From contig NZ_CP120737.1 of NCBI RefSeq assembly GCF_029581195.1, forward strand, positions 3,821,001 to 3,885,000: 64,000 bases of DNA, given 5' to 3'. The notes below the pieces were generated by a model that was not told the DNA's origin, did no database searches, and saw nothing but the letters and a program-made list of their open reading frames with translations. Position 1 is the stretch's first letter. Each line of letters starts with the position of its first letter. This DNA comes from Solwaraspora sp. WMMD791 (GTDB lineage Bacteria > Actinomycetota > Actinomycetes > Mycobacteriales > Micromonosporaceae). This document shows, piece after piece, positions 57,121-64,000 of this stretch. A program made the translations under genes and the position numbers.

Positions 57121-57615
57121 ATGGCAGCCAACCCGTCGTTCGACATCGTCAGCAAGGTCGACCGGCAGGAGATCGACAACGCCCTCCGGCAGACCGAGAA
57201 GGAGCTGGCCACCCGCTTCGACTTCCGTGGCACCGGGGCGGAGATCGCCTGGGCCGGTGAGGAGGCGGTCTCCCTGCAGGCGGAGACCGAGGAGCGGGTC
57301 AAGGCCAGCCTGGAGGTCTTCAAGGAGAAGCTGGTCAAGCGGAACATCTCGCTGAAGTCGCTGGACGCCGGGGACGCACGGTCGTCCGGCAAGGTCTACA
57401 AGATCGACTGCAAGATCATCCAGGGCATCGAGTCCGACAAGGCCAAAGCGATCAGCAAGAAGATCCGCGACGAGGGCCCCAAGGGTGTCCAGGCGCAGAT
57501 CCAGGGCGACCAGTTGCGGGTGACCGGCAAGAAGCGCGACGACCTGCAGGCCGTGATCGCGCTGCTCAAGGCCGAGGACTTCGGTATCGCCCTGCAGTTC
57601 ACCAACTACCGGTGA
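57121..57615 (+). CDS. yajQ: YajQ family nucleotide-binding protein
   Basis: 164-aa DUF520 protein with two ferredoxin-like domains: begins [21 protein letters not shown], has [13 protein letters not shown] and [45 protein letters not shown]. Family members bind nucleotides or RNA, and a Xanthomonas relative binds c-di-GMP; whether this one does is unknown, although a c-di-GMP enzyme gene lies 1.7 kb away. It is the only clear plus-strand housekeeping gene here. Confidence 0.95.
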   Translation: MAANPSFDIVSKVDRQEIDNALRQTEKELATRFDFRGTGAEIAWAGEEAVSLQAETEERVKASLEVFKEKLVKRNISLKSLDAGDARSSGKVYKIDCKIIQGIESDKAKAISKKIRDEGPKGVQAQIQGDQLRVTGKKRDDLQAVIALLKAEDFGIALQFTNYR

Positions 57616-57679
57616 GCTGAGGCATCGGTCGGGCCGCTGAGCGGATCACGTCCGGCAGCGGGGTATCTCCCCAGGGCGG

Positions 57680-58984
57680 TCAGACCGTCTCGCTCAGCAG
57701 CACCCGGTCGGGGTCGGCCGCCGAGCGTGTTTCGGCGCGGCGGATCGGCCCGGCCGGCCAGGCGGCGACCGCCGCCGCCACCGCGACGGCGGCGCCGGCG
57801 AACAGGAACGCCGCCGGCGGCCCGCCCCGCCCGTCGACGAGCACCCCGGCGACCGCGCCGCCGGCCGCGCTGAACCCGACGGCCATCGTCGCTACCCAGG
57901 TGTACGCCTCGTTCAGCATGCCGACCGGGGCGATCCGGCCGACCATCGTGTTCTCGACGGTCAGGGCCGGGGCGATCACCGCGCCACCGAGCACCAGTGC
58001 CACGCCCAGCGCCAGCGGGTGCGGCATCACGGCGTACACGACGAAGCTGGCGGCGACGGCGGCGAGCAACCAGGCGAACTGGCGGGTGGCGTCGAGGGCC
58101 GGCCGGCGGGTGCCGAAGTAGATGCCGCCGGTGGCGCTGCCGATCGCCCAGATGGCCAGCAGGATCCCGGCCAGCCGGCCACCGTCGTCAGCTGAGGCAG
58201 CGGCGGCAGCGGAGGACGCCGCAGATGCGGCGTGCGCGGTCACGTACGCCGGTACGGCGACCCCGGCGGTGCCGAACGCGATGCCGAGACCGGCGACGCA
58301 GAGCAGCAGCGCCGGAAAGCCGGGTACCCGCAGCGGGCCGAGCCCCCGGGTGTGGGTGCCGGTGGGCTGCGGCCGCCAGGAGCGCATGGCGGTGCCGAGG
58401 GCCACGACGGTGGTGCCGGCCAGGGTCAGTGCGGCGGCGGCGAGCAGCGCGGCGGACGCGTCGGCGAGCACCACCGAGGCGGCGACCAGCAGTGGGCCGA
58501 TCACGAAGACGAACTCGAAGATGGTCGTCTCGGCGGCGAGCGCGGTGTTACGCAGGGCGTACCGGCCGCTGGCCGGGTCGGTCAGGTGGGTCCAGGCGCC
58601 TCGGATGGCGGCGCTCAGCGGCGGATAGCTGGCACCGGCGAGGCCGGCCATCGCGTACAGCAGCAGGATCGGGGCGTCGGCCCGGATGGTGAACAGCAGG
58701 CCGATCAGGGCGACGGGGTGCGCGATGCCGGTGGTCAGCAGCACCGGGGTGGGGCCGAACCGGTCGGCCAGGCGACCGGCGACCGGGCTGACCACCGCCC
58801 CGGCGACGGCGTAGATGCCGCCGGCCACGGCGGCGAGGGAGTACTTTCCGGTGACGTCGCTGATCGCCAGGAGCAGGGCGAGCGGGGTCATGCCGATGCT
58901 GAGTCGGCCGATGACGCCGGCGAGCAGCAGGGTGGGACCGCCGGGGATCCGCCAGACTTCGGCGTATTTGCGTAGCCCGCCCAC
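57680..58984 (-). CDS. MFS transporter
   Basis: 434 aa with ~12 hydrophobic segments. The loop between helices 2 and 3 carries the MFS motif A variant [15 protein letters not shown], and the central loop is Ala/Ser-rich ([15 protein letters not shown]). The substrate is unknown; it resembles small drug/sugar-efflux type MFS proteins. GTG start at 58984 with GAGGAGG very close (4 nt). Convergent with yajQ. A 28-bp inverted repeat lies ~40 nt upstream. Confidence 0.88.
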   Translation of the reverse strand: MGGLRKYAEVWRIPGGPTLLLAGVIGRLSIGMTPLALLLAISDVTGKYSLAAVAGGIYAVAGAVVSPVAGRLADRFGPTPVLLTTGIAHPVALIGLLFTIRADAPILLLYAMAGLAGASYPPLSAAIRGAWTHLTDPASGRYALRNTALAAETTIFEFVFVIGPLLVAASVVLADASAALLAAAALTLAGTTVVALGTAMRSWRPQPTGTHTRGLGPLRVPGFPALLLCVAGLGIAFGTAGVAVPAYVTAHAASAASSAAAAASADDGGRLAGILLAIWAIGSATGGIYFGTRRPALDATRQFAWLLAAVAASFVVYAVMPHPLALGVALVLGGAVIAPALTVENTMVGRIAPVGMLNEAYTWVATMAVGFSAAGGAVAGVLVDGRGGPPAAFLFAGAAVAVAAAVAAWPAGPIRRAETRSAADPDRVLLSETV

Positions 58985-59025
58985 CGGGCCTCCTCAGTGT
59001 TGCGGGTGGCACCGACGGCGGTGAA

Positions 59026-59053
59026 ACCTGTGGTCGGCGGGCCGACCACAGGT
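59026..59053. promoter_or_regulatory. 28-bp inverted repeat upstream of the MFS gene
   Basis: ACCTGTGGTCGGC (59026-59038) and its exact complement (59041-59053) separated by two bases. It could be an operator for the transporter, or a hairpin in its leader. Confidence 0.45.
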
Positions 59054-59091
59054 AACGGGTGGTCGACCTGCCGACCCTAACGCCGAACCGG

Positions 59092-59128
59092 TCGCACCCC
59101 CAGCCGATTTTCTCGGCCGGGGGTGCGA
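59092..59128 (-). terminator. Terminator hairpin after htpX
   Basis: TCGCACCCCC (59092-59101) pairs with 59119-59128, extended by GCCGA/TCGGC past one mismatch, with a TTTTC loop, ~60 nt after the htpX stop. Confidence 0.65.
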
Positions 59129-59187
59129 GTCCGATCACAGAGCGCGGTCAGCGGCCGGCTCGACCCAGCGGGGGGCGCGGGGCGGTG

Positions 59188-60060
59188 TCAGCGGCGCGAC
59201 ACCGGACCGGCGTACGCCATCTGCTCCAGCCGGGCCACCCGCTGCTCCATCGGCGGGTGGGTGGAGAACAGCGCGGCGAAGCCGCCCTTGCGCAGCGGGT
59301 TGTCGATCATCAGGTGGGCCGAGCTGGCGAGCTGGCCTTCGGCCGGCAACGGCATCCGTTGCGTACCCATGTGGATCTTGCGCAGGGCGCTGGCCAGCGC
59401 GAGCGGGTCGCGGGTGAGGGCGGCGCCGGACGCGTCCGCCTGGTACTCGCGGTTGCGGCTGATCGCCAGCTGGATGATCGACGCGGCCAGGGGGCCGAGG
59501 ATCAGCATGCCGAGCAGTGCCAGCGGGTTGGCACCCTCCTCGTCGTCGCCGCCGAACGGCAGGAACCAGGCCAGGTGGGCCAGCATGGTGACGATGCCGG
59601 CGAGCGACGCCGCGACGCTGGAGATCAGGATGTCGCGGTTGTAGACGTGGGACAGTTCGTGACCGATGACGCCGCGCAGTTCGCGGTAGTCGAGGATCTG
59701 CACGATCCCCTGGGTGACGCAGACCGCGGCGTTGGCCGGGTTGCGGCCGGTCGCAAAGGCGTTCGGCTGCATGGTCGGGCTGACGTACAGCCGGGGCATC
59801 GGCTGACCGGCCTCGACCGCCAGCTCGCGGACCATTTGGTAGAGCGCCGGGAACTCCGCTTCGCTGACCGGCCGGGCCCGCATCGACCGCAGCGCGATCT
59901 TGTCGGACCAGAAGTAGGTGCCGGCGTTCATCGCCAGCGAGACGCCGACGGCGATGATCAGGCCGCCGCTGCCGCCGAACCAGTAACCCACGCCGAGGAT
60001 CATGGCGGTGAGCAGGCCGAGCAGGGCTGCCGTCTTGAGACCGTTGTGGTGGCTGTGCAC
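59188..60060 (-). CDS. htpX: Membrane zinc metalloprotease HtpX
   Basis: 290-aa M48 protease that degrades damaged membrane proteins. Zinc motif HELSH at residues 134-138, third ligand Glu in SRNREYQADASGA. Two N-terminal membrane helices (TAALLGLLTAMILGVGYWFG; GGLIIAVGVSLAMNAGTYFW) and two more after the zinc helix. GTG start at 60060 (VHSHHNGLKTAALLG) chosen because GGAGAAGGAG lies 6 nt before it. Confidence 0.95.
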   Translation of the reverse strand: MHSHHNGLKTAALLGLLTAMILGVGYWFGGSGGLIIAVGVSLAMNAGTYFWSDKIALRSMRARPVSEAEFPALYQMVRELAVEAGQPMPRLYVSPTMQPNAFATGRNPANAAVCVTQGIVQILDYRELRGVIGHELSHVYNRDILISSVAASLAGIVTMLAHLAWFLPFGGDDEEGANPLALLGMLILGPLAASIIQLAISRNREYQADASGAALTRDPLALASALRKIHMGTQRMPLPAEGQLASSAHLMIDNPLRKGGFAALFSTHPPMEQRVARLEQMAYAGPVSRR

Positions 60061-60186
60061 GTTGACTCCTTCTCCACCGGGTCGTCGGGAAGACCCCACG
60101 GCAGGTGCAACGTTCAGATACCCGCGAACCATCCGCCAATAGCTGAGAGTTGACTGGGAATCAAGAGCCAGCGGCAAAGTTTTCGG

Positions 60187-61800
60187 TCAGCCTGCGACGA
60201 CGTCAAACACCACTTGCGGGGCGAAACCGATCACTACCGCCACAATCGTCGCCGCCGCCAGAGCCACCGCGACCGGCCACGCCACCGGGCCGCCGGGCAC
60301 CGCCGACGCACCGCCGGGCACCGCCGACGCACCGCCGGGCACCGCCGACGCACCGTCGCCGCTCGGCGTCACCCCAGGTCGGGCGTACAGCGTGGCACTG
60401 ACCCGCAGGTAGTAGACCAGGCCGAACACCGCGTTCGCCGCCACCACCAACGCCAGCGCGCCGGCCCCGCCGACCAGCAGCGACCGGACCACCGCCACCT
60501 TCGCGAACAACCCGGCCAGGCCCGGCGGCAGACCCGCCAGCCCGATCAGCGCGAACACCAGCGCCCCACCGACCCACGGCCGCCGCCGGGCCGCGCCCGC
60601 GTACTCGGCGATCGTGCCGCCGTCGCCGGCCGCCGGCCGCAACGCCACCACCGCCGCGAACGCCGCCAGCTCCAACACCACGAAGAACACGGTGTACGCG
60701 AAGACCGCCGCGACCGCCACCGCCTGCTCCTCGACGCCCCGGCCGGCCAGCCCGGCCGCCGCCGCCAGCGGCACCAGGATGTAGCCGGCCTGAGCTATCG
60801 ACGACCAGGCCAGCAGCCGAACCATCCGCCGCTGCCGCAGCGCCACCAGATTGCCGATCGTCATCGTCGCCACCGCCAGCGCCGCCAGCACCGGCCCGGA
60901 GGTGGCCAGCTGCGGGGTGAGCCCGTCGGCGACGACCGCAACGATCGCCACGACACCGCCGAGCTTCGACGCGGTCGACAGGTACGCGGCGACCGGCAAC
61001 GGCGCACCGTCGTAGGTCTTCGGCGCCCAGGCGTGCAGCGGCACCGCCGCCACCTTGAACGCCAACCCGGTCAGCAGCAGCACCACGCCGACCCGGGCCA
61101 GCCGGGCCTGCCCGTCGGCCGAGCCGCCGACGACCGTACCGGCCGGACCCGCTGGCTCGGCCAGGCCGCTGGCGCCGGCGAGCAGGTCCAGGTGCACCGC
61201 GCCGTACGCGGCATACAGCAGTGCCGCGCCGAGCAGCGCCACCGCCGTGGCGACCACGCTGACGACGAAGAAACTCACCGCCGACTCGGCCGAGGCGACC
61301 CGCTGCCGCTGCAGCCCGACCAGGATGTACAGCGGCAAAGTCAGCGTCTCCACCGCCACGATCAGCGTGATCAGGTCACCGGCGGCACCGAGCACCACAC
61401 CGCCGGTCATCGAGCAGGCCAACAGGAAGCAGTACTCCCCGACCGGCACCGCGCCGACCCGCAGCGTCGGCGCCGACAGGGCCAGCACCCCGACGGTCAG
61501 CGCGGCGAACAGCAGCGCGACCAGGGCGGCCCGGTGGTCGGCGACGTACGAGCAGGCGAAGCCGTCCTCGGCGGTCACCCCGGACGGCGTACCGCAGAAG
61601 GTGGCCCGGGTCGGTCGGCTCAGCGCCACCGACGCGGCGACGCCGACCGCGACGGCCCCCACCGTCGCCGTCGCCACCGTGGCCGCCCGACGGGCGACGA
61701 ACAGGTCGACCAGCAGTACGGCGACGGCGGTCAGCGCCGCCAGGTACGCCGGCAGCAGTGCCACATGGTCGACCGACTGTGCGGCGAGTTCGCCGATCAC
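60187..61800 (-). CDS. nuoN: NADH-quinone oxidoreductase subunit N
   Basis: 537-aa proton-pumping antiporter-like subunit of complex I with ~14 membrane helices. Conserved blocks: VAAVPLHAWAPKTYDGAPLPVAAYLSTASK (part of the TM7-8 proton channel) and WSSIAQAGYILVPLAA. Near the C-terminus a loop carries three copies of GGASAVP before the last helix. GTG start at 61800 overlaps the nuoM stop by 2 bases, so the pair is coupled. Confidence 0.95.
   Translation of the reverse strand: MIGELAAQSVDHVALLPAYLAALTAVAVLLVDLFVARRAATVATATVGAVAVGVAASVALSRPTRATFCGTPSGVTAEDGFACSYVADHRAALVALLFAALTVGVLALSAPTLRVGAVPVGEYCFLLACSMTGGVVLGAAGDLITLIVAVETLTLPLYILVGLQRQRVASAESAVSFFVVSVVATAVALLGAALLYAAYGAVHLDLLAGASGLAEPAGPAGTVVGGSADGQARLARVGVVLLLTGLAFKVAAVPLHAWAPKTYDGAPLPVAAYLSTASKLGGVVAIVAVVADGLTPQLATSGPVLAALAVATMTIGNLVALRQRRMVRLLAWSSIAQAGYILVPLAAAAGLAGRGVEEQAVAVAAVFAYTVFFVVLELAAFAAVVALRPAAGDGGTIAEYAGAARRRPWVGGALVFALIGLAGLPPGLAGLFAKVAVVRSLLVGGAGALALVVAANAVFGLVYYLRVSATLYARPGVTPSGDGASAVPGGASAVPGGASAVPGGPVAWPVAVALAAATIVAVVIGFAPQVVFDVVAG
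60292..60354. repeat. 21-bp tandem repeat (three copies) inside nuoN
   Basis: GCCGGGCACCGCCGACGCACC repeated three times in frame, encoding GGASAVP three times on the minus strand. It lies in a hydrophilic loop and so may vary in copy number without harm. Confidence 0.85.
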
Positions 61801-63437
61801 CGGATCACCTCCAGCAGCACGTCCACCGGCACCTCGGCGATGCCGAGCACCAGCGTCGGGACCAGCCCGATGGCCAGTGCCGCCACCACCAGCGGCGCCC
61901 AGACCAGCGCCTCGGCGCGGCTGATCGCCGTCGCCGGGGCGGCCCGCAGCGCCGGGCCGGCCGGGCCGTGGGTGACCCGGCGCAGCATCCGCAGCAGGTA
62001 CGCGGCGGTCAGGGCCGCCCCGACGGCCGCCACCGCCGCCAGGGTTGTCCACAGTGGCCCGCCGCGCTGCCAGGCGGCGACGACGGCGAACGCCTCACCC
62101 CAGAAACCGGCCAGGCCGGGCAGGCCGAGGGAGGCCAGCGCCGCGTAGCCGAGCAGCCCGGACAGCGCCGGTGCCTGTTCCCGCAGTCCGCCGAGGTCGG
62201 CCAGGTCACCGGTGTGGTAGCGGTCCTTGACCGCCCCGGCGAGGAAGAACAGCAGCCCGGTGATGACGCCGTGGGCGATGTTGCCGATCAGCGCGGCCTG
62301 GATGCCGGTGGCGCTGAGCGTGGCGATGCCGAGCAGCACGAACCCCATGTGTCCGACGCTGGAGTACGCGATCAGCCGTTTCAGCTCGGTCTGCGCCAGG
62401 CACACCAGGGATCCGACGATGATCGCGGCGACGGCGAGGGTCCCGAGCACCGGGGCGGCCCACCTGGCCCCCTCCGGGGCGACGCCGACGGCGACCCGGA
62501 TCAGCCCGTACGTGCCCATTTTGAGCAGCACCCCGGCGAGGATCACGCTGCCGACGGTGGGTGCCTGGCTGTGCGCGTCGGGCAGCCAGCTGTGCAGCGG
62601 CCAGAGTGGGGCCTTGACCGCGAAGGCGAGCGCCAGCAGCGTGAACGCGGCGAGTTGGGTGCCCCTGGTGAGGTCGGCGCCGCCGGTGAGCACGGTCAGG
62701 TCGGCGGTGCCGGCGGCGGTCACCACGGTCACCACGCCGACGAGCAGCAGCACCGACCCGGCCAGGGTGTAGACGGCGAACTTCGTCGCCGCCCGCCGGT
62801 GCGCGGTCCTGCCGCCGGCCCTGCCGTCAGCCCCGCCGTCAGCCCCGCCGTCGGTTCCGGTGCTGGTCGCCGGGTCACCGGTGCCGCCCCAGCCGGCGAT
62901 GATGGCGTACATCGGCAGCAGCACGACCTCGAAGAAGACGAAGAACAGCACCAGGTCGAGGGCGAGGAAGGTACCGACGATGCCGACCTCGACGACCAGC
63001 AGCAACGCGACCAACGCCCGGCCGTTGCGCTGCTGTGGGACCCGCCAGACGGTGTACGCGCAGCAGAGCAGCGTCAGCACGGTGGTGAGCAGCACCAGCG
63101 GGTACGAGATGCCGTCGACGCCGAGGTGGAACCGTAGGTCCAGGGCGGGCACCCAGGGCAGGTCCAGCTGATGCCAGGGCTGCACTCCCGGTGGGCCGTC
63201 CAGCGGTGACCCGTACGCGAACCAGCCCGCCCCGGCCGGTCGCCCCAGCAGCGGCAGGCTGGCCAGCACGGTCACTGCCGCGACGCCGGTGCCCAGGATC
63301 CGCCCGGCCCGGTCCCCCCGGTGATCCCTCAGTGGCAGGGCCACCACCAGCAGCGCCCCCAGCGCCGGCAGGATCAGTACGGCCAGCAGGGCGAGCTGCC
63401 CGGCCGTCATCGCGTCATCGGCGTACTCGGCGTACAC
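61797..63437 (-). CDS. nuoM: NADH-quinone oxidoreductase subunit M
   Basis: 546-aa antiporter-like proton-pumping subunit. Conserved blocks: LAFAVKAPLWPLHSWLPDAHSQAPTVGSVILAGVLLKMG and LKRLIAYSSVGHMGFVLLG. The GTG at 63437 (VYAEYADDAMTAG) has GGGGAGG 11 nt before it; the ATG nine codons later is also possible. A Gly/Thr/Asp-rich insert (STGTDGGADGGADGRAGGR) occurs in a loop near residue 200. Confidence 0.95.
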   Translation of the reverse strand: MYAEYADDAMTAGQLALLAVLILPALGALLVVALPLRDHRGDRAGRILGTGVAAVTVLASLPLLGRPAGAGWFAYGSPLDGPPGVQPWHQLDLPWVPALDLRFHLGVDGISYPLVLLTTVLTLLCCAYTVWRVPQQRNGRALVALLLVVEVGIVGTFLALDLVLFFVFFEVVLLPMYAIIAGWGGTGDPATSTGTDGGADGGADGRAGGRTAHRRAATKFAVYTLAGSVLLLVGVVTVVTAAGTADLTVLTGGADLTRGTQLAAFTLLALAFAVKAPLWPLHSWLPDAHSQAPTVGSVILAGVLLKMGTYGLIRVAVGVAPEGARWAAPVLGTLAVAAIIVGSLVCLAQTELKRLIAYSSVGHMGFVLLGIATLSATGIQAALIGNIAHGVITGLLFFLAGAVKDRYHTGDLADLGGLREQAPALSGLLGYAALASLGLPGLAGFWGEAFAVVAAWQRGGPLWTTLAAVAAVGAALTAAYLLRMLRRVTHGPAGPALRAAPATAISRAEALVWAPLVVAALAIGLVPTLVLGIAEVPVDVLLEVIR

Positions 63438-63462
63438 GGCAGCGCCCGCCTCCCCTCAAGAT

Positions 63463-63530
63463 CCCGACGATCTTGCAGTTATCGTTGGACAAAGTAGACA
63501 AATCCTCTCGATAACTGCAAGATCGTCGGG
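63463..63530. repeat. 68-bp palindromic element at the nuoL 3' end
   Basis: Two perfect 22-bp arms, CCCGACGATCTTGCAGTTATCG at 63463-63484 and its complement at 63509-63530, flank a 24-nt loop. The nuoL stop codon (TAA, complement of 63479-63481) lies inside the left arm, so the element encodes the last ~16 codons of nuoL. Its form suggests a dispersed REP- or MITE-like repeat. Confidence 0.8.
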
Positions 63531-64000
63531 GAGGTGAGCAGGGTGAGGGCGGCGGTGAGCAGGGCGAGCAGCAGGGCTCCGGCCAGAACGAGGATCACCG
63601 CGAAGGGCAGTGGGGCGGCGGAACGGCGATCCAGAATGCCGCCAAGCCCCAGGACACCCCTACCGACACCGTTCACCGCCCCGTCCACACCACGTTCGTC
63701 GCCGACCTTGGCCATGGCTGCGAGCGCCACGATGGGGCGGACCACCACGGCCCGCTGCACCGCGTCCAGCCAGAACGCCGCCGCGAACGCCGGCCGCAGC
63801 GGCCCCAGCGCCTTGTCGGCCGGATCGGCGGCGGGGTTCCGCCGGTACAGCCACGCCGCCGCGCCGGCGCCCACTGCCAGCAGCAGCACCGGCAGCACCA
63901 GGTCGGCACCGACGTGGACCAGGTCACCCGGGGTGGCGCCACCGAGCCAGCCGGCGACGGTGGGGCTGAACGCGGCCAGGCCGAGCAGCGCCGCCGGCAC
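63479..64000 (-). CDS. nuoL: NADH-quinone oxidoreductase subunit L, C-terminal part
   Basis: The 173 residues at the right edge continue past the window. They contain a hydrophobic segment (LVLPVLLLAVGAGAAAWLYRR), then FWLDAVQRAVVVRPIVALAAMAKVGDERGVDGAVNG, which is the typical C-terminal horizontal-helix region of NuoL, and a last membrane helix (FAVILVLAGALLLALLTAALTLL). The end, TSPTILQLSRGFVYFVQR, is encoded by the palindrome and does not look like native NuoL. The gene order nuoL-nuoM-nuoN is as in other actinobacteria. Confidence 0.9.
   Translation of the reverse strand: MPAALLGLAAFSPTVAGWLGGATPGDLVHVGADLVLPVLLLAVGAGAAAWLYRRNPAADPADKALGPLRPAFAAAFWLDAVQRAVVVRPIVALAAMAKVGDERGVDGAVNGVGRGVLGLGGILDRRSAAPLPFAVILVLAGALLLALLTAALTLLTSPTILQLSRGFVYFVQR

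Noticed and set aside
60292-60354. Possible small CRISPR-like repeat
   Set aside because: The copies are directly adjacent without spacers and stay in frame within nuoN.

Overview
The window is very GC-rich and reads almost entirely as genes on the minus strand. Gene order (rpmG - hadA/hadB-like - tRNA-Trp - secE - nusG - rplKA - rplJL - rpoBC - rpsLG - fusA - tuf - S10/spc/alpha ribosomal clusters), zinc-type S14, a DUF5753 regulator paired with a DUF397 protein, frequent GTG/TTG starts and actinobacterial -10 boxes of the TAnnnT kind all point to a high-GC actinomycete, most likely a member of the Micromonosporaceae. The family placement is inference from family knowledge, not from a database search.

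Layout. Positions 1-6620 hold the end of an Ala/Pro-rich protein and a thiamine operon read leftwards from a sigma-70-type promoter and a TPP riboswitch: thiE-thiO-thiS-thiG-(second ThiE/TenI-family gene)-thiD-thiC. Positions 6751-8210 hold an apparently intact ISL3-family insertion sequence that landed exactly in the centre of a 40-bp perfect palindrome. Positions 8276-14176 are accessory or housekeeping: a DUF397/XRE-DUF5753 pair, an aldo/keto reductase, an ABC-F ATPase, an RsmC-like methyltransferase and a membrane protein of unknown function.

Positions 14156-37650 form the core translation/transcription block: truA, rplQ, rpoA, rpsD, rpsK, rpsM, rpmJ, infA, a DUF1707 protein, map, adk, secY, then the spc and S10 clusters from rplO to rpsJ, then tuf, fusA, rpsG and rpsL. 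Two small membrane proteins (38102-39043) separate this from rpoC-rpoB (39127-46532), the L7/L12-L10 and L1-L11 units, nusG-secE, tRNA-Trp, two MaoC-like hydratase genes, rpmG, tRNA-Met and tRNA-Thr (to 52836). Several transcription units can be seen from clear promoters (upstream of infA, rpsL, rpoB, rplJ, rplK, tRNA-Trp) and strong hairpin terminators (after rplQ, rpoC, rplL, rplA).

Positions 52933-60060 hold a GGDEF/EAL membrane protein with a short exported peptide gene in front of it, an AT-rich non-coding stretch, a decayed gene with at least two frameshifts, tRNA-Tyr, yajQ, an MFS transporter and htpX. The right end (60187-64000) is the distal part of a complex I operon, nuoN-nuoM-nuoL. 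There the 3' end of nuoL is formed by a 68-bp palindromic element that supplies the last codons and the stop.

No CRISPR array, rRNA, prophage or biosynthetic cluster was seen. The most interesting items are the IS-split palindrome, the palindrome that ends nuoL, the frameshifted remnant near tRNA-Tyr, and the small exported peptide next to the c-di-GMP protein.
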